Positions 54,988 to 61,844 of a stretch of 64,000 nucleotides of DNA are shown here, one piece after another. Under the pieces are notes generated by a model. The model was given only the letters and a program-made list of their open reading frames with translations. It made no database searches and had not been told where the DNA came from. Position numbers and translations under genes: made by a program. This DNA comes from Winogradskyella eckloniae (GTDB lineage Bacteria; Bacteroidota; Bacteroidia; Flavobacteriales; Flavobacteriaceae): the NCBI RefSeq assembly GCF_013249045.1, contig NZ_JABRWP010000003.1, positions 186,001-250,000 of the forward strand. The letters run 5' to 3'. Each line of letters starts with the position of its first letter. The first letter of the stretch is position 1.

Positions 54988-55323
54988 ATAAAATGTATAT
55001 CGCGTTTAGAGCTCCTTTTTTATTAAAAGTTGATGCTTTTTATAGAATGGTAAAGTTAAAAATTTACTGGGTTAAATCGCATTATTTAAAGATAAGTCAT
55101 AAGTCTCTAAAGGCATGAAGTTTTGCGTGCAAAATAGAATGTGTTTAAGCGAAAAATAAATATAAAATGTAAATAAAAACGGTTGAATGTGTTTTTTGGA
55201 GCAATTGTTGTGTTATAAAAAATAATAAGAACCTCTGCAGTTTTATTGAAACAATTAGGTGCCACCTTATTGGTTTAAAGATGTAGACGATAACCTTTAA
55301 TTCTAATATATAAGTTTTTGAAA
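54988..55323. other. Gene-free 336-base divergent intergenic region
   Basis: It separates divergent genes and must hold both promoters. No exact TAnnTTTG box is seen near either start. The palindrome TTTTGC-GT-GCAAAA at 55121-55134 is the most distinctive element and may be a regulator site. No open frame of note is present. Confidence 0.45.
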
Positions 55324-56103
55324 ATGAATAAAATGATTACGAAATATTGCCTAATGCTTTTTTTAACAATGGGTTTGTTTTCCTATGGTCAAGAAATTAT
55401 TTTTCAAAAAAATGAGAATCCTACAGCGCGAGACCTATTACAATTACAAAAATTAAATAGCCATGGTGATAGTCTTATTTTAGAAAGTAAGACTTTAAAG
55501 ATTCATCAAATAGATATATTAAATGAAAATTATTTTGAAACCATAAAAATAGATAGTGTTAAGGCCAGAATAGGATTAAGCCATGTACCCATTGGAAATT
55601 ATGTTGTGCAAGCTAAAGTGACACGACACTGGATTGTAATGTATATAGAGAAAACTAAAACTATAAGTGCAGACATCGATTTTATGGAAATTATAGCTAA
55701 TGCAAAGCGGAATAAAGTAACTAAAACTGCTATTCATCTAAACGATGAGCATTTAGTGTCTAAGGAAAAAATAATAGAGAATCAAACTGAAGAAAAAACC
55801 ATGTATTGGGTTGTTTATGAGAGTAATACGCATTTGTCGTCAACTAAAACGATGAGCTTAAAATATCCTGAAGAAATAGATGATTTGATTTCTAAAATAA
55901 GAATAGAAACAAAATCGAAAGTAGGCAGGCATAATAAGCTCCTTGTTTATGAAGTTTATAATACCTCAGAATTTATGAGAAGACAACTTAGAGATATTAC
56001 ATATTATAAAAGCACAAAATCAAAACTGTTTAACGTAGTACCTGTATATAACTCTGACAAAGAGCAACGATATCGATCTCTAGCTAATGTGTCTTATCAA
56101 TAA
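55324..56103 (+). CDS. Secreted protein of unknown function
   Basis: The 259-residue protein starts MNKMITKYCLMLFLTMGLFSYGQ, a clear signal peptide with a Bacteroidota-type …YGQ ending. I recognise no family. The segment ARIGLSHVPIGNYVVQAKVTRHWIVMYIEK is the most structured-looking stretch; the rest is charged, with a basic C-terminus. It has no T9SS tail and no lipobox Cys, so it is predicted to be periplasmic. An upstream TTG at 55318 adds two residues and is less likely. It precedes the 56294 surface-protein gene by 190 bases. Confidence 0.75.
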   Translation: MNKMITKYCLMLFLTMGLFSYGQEIIFQKNENPTARDLLQLQKLNSHGDSLILESKTLKIHQIDILNENYFETIKIDSVKARIGLSHVPIGNYVVQAKVTRHWIVMYIEKTKTISADIDFMEIIANAKRNKVTKTAIHLNDEHLVSKEKIIENQTEEKTMYWVVYESNTHLSSTKTMSLKYPEEIDDLISKIRIETKSKVGRHNKLLVYEVYNTSEFMRRQLRDITYYKSTKSKLFNVVPVYNSDKEQRYRSLANVSYQ

Positions 56104-56293
56104 TAGAATCCTGTTTAAATCTTCATTTTTATAAATACGAGTTTTATACCAAGTTTTAGTTAAGCTATTCGGATTTTTTTGTTTTATGAGTAGTTATAGA
56201 AATTAAGCCCGTAAAATGTAATGTCATTATTTATGGCTTTAGGTGTTTTTTTGTTTAACTTGTTTTATAATTGAATCATTAACCCAACCAAAT

Positions 56294-59077
56294 ATGAAAC
56301 AAAAATTACTTTTCTTTTTTCTTTGCGCATTTTCAGTAACATCAATGTTTGCTCAAGTTGCTAACCAACCTAATGATTTAGCAGTCTGTGATGACGATAA
56401 TGATGGTTTTGCGTTATTTGATTTAACAATTTTAAACGCGCAGGTATTAGGTTCTCAAAGTGCAAATGACTATACGGTCACGTATCACGAAACCCAAACA
56501 GATGCAGAAAATAATGTTAATCCAGTGCCATCACCTTACGCCAATATTGTAAGTGGTTATCAAACGATATACATTAGGGTAGAAGACAACGACACTCAAA
56601 ATGCAGCATTAACCACAGTTAATTTAATCGTGAACCCTGTTCCGATGCCTAATCAGCCAACAGCATTAGAGGTTTGTGATGACGATAATGACCAGATTAC
56701 CGTATTTGATTTAACTATAAATGAGAATGAAATAACAGGAGGAAATACAAATATGACTTTATCGTATTATGAATCGCAAATGGATGCTGAAATGCAAATA
56801 AATCAAATCCTAATGCCAACATCCTATAGTAATATTTATAATCCTCAAACAATTTATGTACGAGTTGAAAATGTGACTTCTGGTTGTTACGCTATAACGT
56901 TATTAGATATTTTCGCAGTTCCATGTGTAGGCGATCAAAATGTTATTGTTGTTGAAAATGCGTTCACTACAGAAGAACTCGTTACCGATATTTTAGTTGA
57001 TGGTGATTGTAGCCCTGTTTTTAATATCACATATTCTACAGGATCTAGTTTGGGTACCAATGAACCTAATGGAATAGGATATTTTACAAATGAAAGCGAT
57101 TTGTTTCCTTTTGAAGAAGGTATTGTAATCTCTACAGGACATGCTAGTTCTGCATCTGGACCAAATGATAGTGTTGCAATTGGCGGAACAACAGGATGGC
57201 AAGGTGATGCGGATTTAGAAGCTGTAACGGGTATTAACTCGTTTAATGCCACAGTTATTGAGTTTGATTTTATACCCATCATTAATGAAATTAATTTTGA
57301 GTTCTTAATGGCTTCTGAAGAGTATGATGGCGGTGATTTTGAATGTCAGTTTTCAGATGCTTTTGCATTTTTATTAACGGATGCTAATGGTGTTACTACT
57401 AATCTTGCCGTTATTCCAGGTACAGAAATTCCAATTTCTGTAGGAACAATTCATCCAGAAAATGATACTTGTCCTGCAGAAAATGAAAATTATTTTGGAG
57501 GTTATACGCCATATGGTGATCCACCTATTGCTTTTAATGGTAGAACTGTCGTTTTTAATGCACAATCTGAAGTAAATATTGGTGAACCTTATCATATAAA
57601 ATTAGTAATTGCTGATGCTGGAGATGCTGGTTACGATAGTGCTGTGTTTTTTAATGCCGCCAGTTTTGATATTGGTGAACTTTGCGACAATATCGGATTA
57701 ATAAATGTAAAAGCATTTAATGATGCTAATACAAATGGATTACTCGATACAGGTGAAACAGATTTTACAAATGGCTTTTTTACCTATGAGAAAAATAATG
57801 ATGGTGAAATAAATTATGTCAATACATCGATTGGTAATTTTTCTATAATCGTTACAAACGAAACAGATAGTTATGATATCTCTTTTAATGTTTATGATGA
57901 GGATTTAGGTTGTTATACTGTTAGTACGGCCACTATAAATAATCTTAGTGCTAACATAGGTGATATTACCACTGTAAACTTTCCTGTTTTAGATACACAG
58001 AGTTGTGAGGATGTTGCGGTTTATCTCGTTAATCAATCAAGTAATCCAAGACCAGGATTTGATCATTCTAATTTAATTATTTTAGAAAATTTAAGCAGTT
58101 TTCCAATCAGTGCTGGCACAATTGAGTTTACCCTAGATGATGCGTTAACTATTAACAATGTTAATCTAAATCCTAATTATTCTATGACTACAACTGATAC
58201 TGGTTTTACAATTGATTTTTTGAATTTAGAGGCAGGTGCTAGCGAAATTATTGAAGTTAATTTAAATTGTCCGGCAACTATAGAATTGGGAGAATTAGTA
58301 ACGAATACTATAACCTACGTAACGAGCAGTAATGATGTTTTTGATGATAATAATACATCTCAATTATCTGAAATAGTCATTGGGTCATACGATCCCAACG
58401 ATAAAATGGAGTCTCATGGAAAAGATATCGTTTATGACGATTTCGTAACTTCAGATGAGTTTTTGTATTATACCATACGTTTTCAAAATGTAGGCACAGC
58501 AGAAGCCATTTTTGTTAGAATTGAAGATGTTTTGGATAGTCAATTAGATGAAAGTAGCTTCCAAATGTTGCGTTCTAGTCATGATTATCAGGTCACCAGA
58601 ACTGGTAATAGTTTAGAATGGTATTTTGATGATATAAATTTACCAGCAGAGCAAGATGATGCAGAAGGAAGTAATGGTTATGTTTATTTTAAAATAAAAC
58701 CAAATCCTGGATATGCCATTGGAGATATTATTGAAAACACAGCGTCTATTTATTTCGATTATAATGCACCAATTATTACCAATACCTTTCAAACTGAATT
58801 TGTTGAAACATTATCCGTAGCAGGTTTTGATTTAACAGGGTTTACTCTTCTTCCAAACCCTGCAAAAGGAGAAGTGACCATTCAAATCTCAAATTCTAAT
58901 CCAGCTGATGGATTGATAAACATTTATAATATTCAAGGCAAAATGATTTTGAAAGATATCAAGATTCAAGAACAATCTTCAACTTTAGATATTTCAATTT
59001 TAGAAAGTGGATTGTATTTTGTTGAATTAACCATAGGAAACGCGAAGACTATTGAAAAACTAATGGTCACTAAATAG
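56294..59077 (+). CDS. Choice-of-anchor L surface protein with N-terminal repeats and T9SS type A sorting domain
   Basis: This ~927-residue protein starts MKQKLLFFFLCAFSVTSMFAQ. Two Cys/Asp repeats come first (VCDDDNDGFALFDLT, VCDDDNDQITVFDLT; the first has lost the second Cys and the second has lost the Gly of DxDG). A choice-of-anchor L domain follows at about 225-470 (FEEGIVISTGHASSASG, EFLMASEEYDGGDFECQFSDAFAFLL, KLVIADAGDAGYDSAVFFNAASFDIG). A SdrD/Cna-like strand (DANTNGLLDTGETDF) and a DUF11/DUF7619-like region (SYDPNDKMESHGKDI, IRFQNVGTAEAIFVRIEDVLD, NTASIYFDYNAPIITNT) come next. The tail is type A: LLPNPAKGEVTIQIS … GLYFVELTIGNAKTIEKLMVTK. Domain order and tail type differ from the 2-18 kb cluster. 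Confidence 0.9.
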   Translation: MKQKLLFFFLCAFSVTSMFAQVANQPNDLAVCDDDNDGFALFDLTILNAQVLGSQSANDYTVTYHETQTDAENNVNPVPSPYANIVSGYQTIYIRVEDNDTQNAALTTVNLIVNPVPMPNQPTALEVCDDDNDQITVFDLTINENEITGGNTNMTLSYYESQMDAEMQINQILMPTSYSNIYNPQTIYVRVENVTSGCYAITLLDIFAVPCVGDQNVIVVENAFTTEELVTDILVDGDCSPVFNITYSTGSSLGTNEPNGIGYFTNESDLFPFEEGIVISTGHASSASGPNDSVAIGGTTGWQGDADLEAVTGINSFNATVIEFDFIPIINEINFEFLMASEEYDGGDFECQFSDAFAFLLTDANGVTTNLAVIPGTEIPISVGTIHPENDTCPAENENYFGGYTPYGDPPIAFNGRTVVFNAQSEVNIGEPYHIKLVIADAGDAGYDSAVFFNAASFDIGELCDNIGLINVKAFNDANTNGLLDTGETDFTNGFFTYEKNNDGEINYVNTSIGNFSIIVTNETDSYDISFNVYDEDLGCYTVSTATINNLSANIGDITTVNFPVLDTQSCEDVAVYLVNQSSNPRPGFDHSNLIILENLSSFPISAGTIEFTLDDALTINNVNLNPNYSMTTTDTGFTIDFLNLEAGASEIIEVNLNCPATIELGELVTNTITYVTSSNDVFDDNNTSQLSEIVIGSYDPNDKMESHGKDIVYDDFVTSDEFLYYTIRFQNVGTAEAIFVRIEDVLDSQLDESSFQMLRSSHDYQVTRTGNSLEWYFDDINLPAEQDDAEGSNGYVYFKIKPNPGYAIGDIIENTASIYFDYNAPIITNTFQTEFVETLSVAGFDLTGFTLLPNPAKGEVTIQISNSNPADGLINIYNIQGKMILKDIKIQEQSSTLDISILESGLYFVELTIGNAKTIEKLMVTK

Positions 59078-59093
59078 AGTGCTTATTGAATTT

Positions 59094-59127
59094 AAAAAAG
59101 CTTCAGATAATTTCGGAAGCTTTTTTT
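59094..59127 (+). terminator. Terminator after the type A surface protein gene
   Basis: AAAAAAGCTTC (59094-59104) pairs with GAAGCTTTTTT (59116-59126) and ends in a seven-T run. It is 17 bases beyond the stop at 59077. Confidence 0.8.
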
Positions 59128-59177
59128 GTAATGTTAGTAAATTAATTACGTCAAACCCTTCAACTTAAAATTAAAAC

Positions 59178-59978
59178 ATGAAAAAAATAATACAATTATT
59201 TGCCATTGCAATGCTTTTTGTGGCATGTAAAAACGAAACAAAACAAGAGACAGAACAGATGACTGAATCTGTTGCAGCAGAAGAAATCACAACGAGTATT
59301 TATCCAGAATCTATCTCTAAAGTTTTTAAGGCTCACGGAACTATAGAAGCATGGAATAAAATGCAAACACTGTCTTTCTCTATTGATAAACCAACAGGAA
59401 AAGAAGTGATTACTGAAAACTTAAAAACAAGAGCAGAACAAATTGATACACCAAATTATACACAAGGATTTGATGGTACAACACTTTGGGTTAGTGAAAA
59501 AGACGGAAAAGAATATAAAGGAAAGCCAAAATTTTATAAAGGTTTAATGTTTTATTTCTATGCCATGCCTTTTGTTTTAGCTGATGATGGTATTAATTAC
59601 GAAACTACAGAACCATTGGTTTTTGAAGGTAAATCGTATCCTGGAATTTTAATTTCTTACGAAGATGGTATAGGCGAATCTTCAAATGACCAATACAAGA
59701 TTTTTTATGATGCTGACACGGGAAAAATGGAATGGTTAGGTTATACGGTTACTTTTGGAAAAGATGGAGGCAGTGAAGATTTTCATTTTATAAGATATAA
59801 CAATTGGCAAACGGTTAATGGCTTAGTTGTACCAGCAAGTATAGATTGGTATAAATATGAAAACAACCTACCAACAGAAAAACGAAATACAGTTGCTTTT
59901 ACAGATGTAGTACTTTCTGAAAAAGCGCCAGATGCAAAATTATTTATGCAACCAGAAGGTGCAAAAGTGATTGAATAA
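59178..59978 (+). CDS. DUF6503 family lipoprotein
   Basis: The 266-residue protein starts MKKIIQLFAIAMLFVACKNETK, a lipoprotein signal with the acylated Cys at 17. The remainder matches, by general pattern, the DUF6503 family (KAHGTIEAWNKMQTLSF, GFDGTTLWVSEKDGK, NGLVVPASIDWYKYE). These are β-rich outer-membrane-associated lipoproteins resembling LolA-like folds; the function is unknown. It follows the terminator of the surface protein gene and is probably monocistronic. Confidence 0.82.
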   Translation: MKKIIQLFAIAMLFVACKNETKQETEQMTESVAAEEITTSIYPESISKVFKAHGTIEAWNKMQTLSFSIDKPTGKEVITENLKTRAEQIDTPNYTQGFDGTTLWVSEKDGKEYKGKPKFYKGLMFYFYAMPFVLADDGINYETTEPLVFEGKSYPGILISYEDGIGESSNDQYKIFYDADTGKMEWLGYTVTFGKDGGSEDFHFIRYNNWQTVNGLVVPASIDWYKYENNLPTEKRNTVAFTDVVLSEKAPDAKLFMQPEGAKVIE

Positions 59979-60025
59979 AGTGCATTAATTACAGATGAGG
60001 GTTTTCACTTCATTCTGAATGAATT

Positions 60026-60057
60026 AAAAAAAGCGAGCCCAATGGCTCGCTTTTTTT
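60026..60057. terminator. Bidirectional terminator between convergent lipoprotein genes
   Basis: AAAAAAAGCGAGCC (60026-60039) pairs with GGCTCGCTTTTTTT (60044-60057) around CAAT. Strong U-tracts result in both directions. The stem runs into the stop codon of the 60056-60409 gene. Confidence 0.88.
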
Positions 60058-60409
60058 ATTTAGGTTTCATAGCAATATCTATGGTATAGTTGCTCCATTT
60101 TAAATGTTTTGAAGCCTCAATTTTTTCAAATATAGAATCATTAGTTTCAATAAATAGAAATGCTCCTTTTTTAAAATATGCTGTGTACTCTCCATTATTA
60201 TCAGTCTGCATTATAGTATCATATTTACCTGTATAACTTTGGTCTGGACTATTATTTCCATAATACCAACATTTCATCTTGAGTTTCATGTTGGCAATGG
60301 GCAGGTTTGTAATTTTATTTTTAACAGTTCCAGTGATCCTTAAAAGCTCTACATCGTTTTGACAAGAGAATAAGATTAACGTGAAGAAAATAAAAATAGT
60401 TCTACTCAT
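60056..60409 (-). CDS. Small lipoprotein of unknown function
   Basis: The 117-residue protein starts MSRTIFIFFTLILFSCQNDVELL with a lipobox Cys at 16. The mature part resembles a carboxypeptidase-regulatory/β-sandwich module (ITGTVKNKITNLPIANMKLKMK … TDNNGEYTAYFKKGAFLFIE). It is probably anchored in the outer membrane. No catalytic motif is visible. Confidence 0.75.
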   Translation of the reverse strand: MSRTIFIFFTLILFSCQNDVELLRITGTVKNKITNLPIANMKLKMKCWYYGNNSPDQSYTGKYDTIMQTDNNGEYTAYFKKGAFLFIETNDSIFEKIEASKHLKWSNYTIDIAMKPK

Positions 60410-60431
60410 TAATTATTGATTTATACAAAAA

Positions 60432-60510
60432 CACCCCTAAAGTCCCCTCAAGGGGACAATCCATAGATTAAACTTGCTAGGACTGTCCCCTTGAGGGGAC
60501 TTTAGAAGTG
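60432..60510. repeat. Inverted repeat with CCCCT-rich arms
   Basis: Left arm 60432-60458 and right arm 60484-60510 are inverted copies differing at two positions. Each contains the self-complementary core GTCCCCTCAAGGGGAC. The GC-rich arms stand out from the AT-rich surroundings. The unit resembles short dispersed palindromic repeats seen in flavobacterial intergenic regions. It probably also terminates the amidohydrolase operon, which ends at 60521. Confidence 0.75.
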
Positions 60511-60520
60511 TAAACTATAA

Positions 60521-61834
60521 CTATTTATCTGGCTGATTAAGTTTCTCAGAATAACGTTTCCAAAGTTTGGTTTGGTGTGTTTCTAAACTTAAGCTTCTGC
60601 CATCGATAAATGCGTGTGTTAATATATTGGTTCGCATATCTAGAGCATCGCCTTCACTTATAAAAAGAGTTGCACTTTTACCCACTTTAAGCGTGCCATA
60701 CAAATCGTCAATGCCTAATATTTTAGCCGGATTTTCAGTTATTAATTGCAACGCTTGTGCTTTTGTTAAACCATGAGCAACCGTTGTACCAGCATAAAAT
60801 GGAAGGTTTCTAGAATTCATACGTTCCATTTGTCCGCTAGGTTCTAAAGCCACCAAAACGCCTGCGTCAACTAAAGTTTTGGCGAGTTTAAATGGTAAAT
60901 CGTAATCGTCATCTTCTAATTCTGGTCTGGTGTGTACACGTCTTAGAAAAACAGATACATTATTTTCGTTTAGGAAGCTAGTTAATTTATCGGCTTGGTA
61001 AGCACCAACAATAGTAATTTTAGAAACACCTTGTGCTTTAGCAAAATTAACAGCGTCAGTAATACCTTTTTCGTCATCTACATTAATGTATAAACGTTTT
61101 GAACCATCAAATAATCCAGACATAGCTTCGTACGGTAAATGCGATTCCTTTTTATCGCCTTTATTGTAGCTTTTAGATTCTGTAAAATAAGCTTCTAATT
61201 CAGTAACTTGTTTGTTGTAATTTTTATTAGGTTTTAAACCAGCATCTTCGCCTAACCACCAACGACCACGACTAAAACTGCTTGGCCAATTGATGTGAAT
61301 ACCATCATCCATTTTGATTGCTGCATCTTCCCAGTTCCAAGCATCATACTGAACGACTGATGAGGTACCAGAAATGCGTCCTCCTCTTGGTACAACTTGT
61401 CCTAGCAACACACCATTTGGTCGCATAGATTCCACAACTTTAGATTCTGTGTTGTAGGCAATAATACTTCTAATGTGCGGATTATAAGTTCCAAGTTCCG
61501 ATAAATCTACAGAGGCTTTTACAGCATCTACTTCTACTAATCCTAATGTGCCATTAGCGACAATAAATCCAGGATAGACATGCTTGTCTTTTCCATCAAT
61601 AATAGCCATGGCTTGTTTTGTAAGTGGTGTAGATGCTTCTGGTCCAATGGTTGTTATTTTTCCGTTACTGACTACAATTATGCTGTTTTTAATAACGGTT
61701 CCATCGCCAATATGAGCGGTTGCACCAACAATAGCAAAATCTTTGGTTTGCTTTGGTGCAGGCGTTTGCTGTGCAAAACTTAATGTAATGCACAATAAAA
61801 ATAAGGCTATATGTATTTTGTTTAAAGTTTTCAT
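60521..61834 (-). CDS. Secreted amidohydrolase-like protein lacking metal ligands
   Basis: The ~437-residue protein starts MKTLNKIHIALFLLCITLSFAQ (signal peptide). It has the composite-domain start FAIVGATAHIGDGTVIKNSIIVV and the amidohydrolase end GLTKAQALQLITENPAKILGIDDLYGTLKVGKSATLFI. The usual HxH motif after the …PGF strand is replaced by ANGTLG, and the strand-8 Asp (SD) is replaced by EPSG. It is therefore probably catalytically inactive. It lies 10 bases after the larger amidohydrolase gene and presumably works with it, perhaps as a regulatory or structural partner. A longer start at 61867 would overlap the upstream gene. Confidence 0.88.
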   Translation of the reverse strand: MKTLNKIHIALFLLCITLSFAQQTPAPKQTKDFAIVGATAHIGDGTVIKNSIIVVSNGKITTIGPEASTPLTKQAMAIIDGKDKHVYPGFIVANGTLGLVEVDAVKASVDLSELGTYNPHIRSIIAYNTESKVVESMRPNGVLLGQVVPRGGRISGTSSVVQYDAWNWEDAAIKMDDGIHINWPSSFSRGRWWLGEDAGLKPNKNYNKQVTELEAYFTESKSYNKGDKKESHLPYEAMSGLFDGSKRLYINVDDEKGITDAVNFAKAQGVSKITIVGAYQADKLTSFLNENNVSVFLRRVHTRPELEDDDYDLPFKLAKTLVDAGVLVALEPSGQMERMNSRNLPFYAGTTVAHGLTKAQALQLITENPAKILGIDDLYGTLKVGKSATLFISEGDALDMRTNILTHAFIDGRSLSLETHQTKLWKRYSEKLNQPDK

Positions 61835-61844
61835 ATCTAATATT

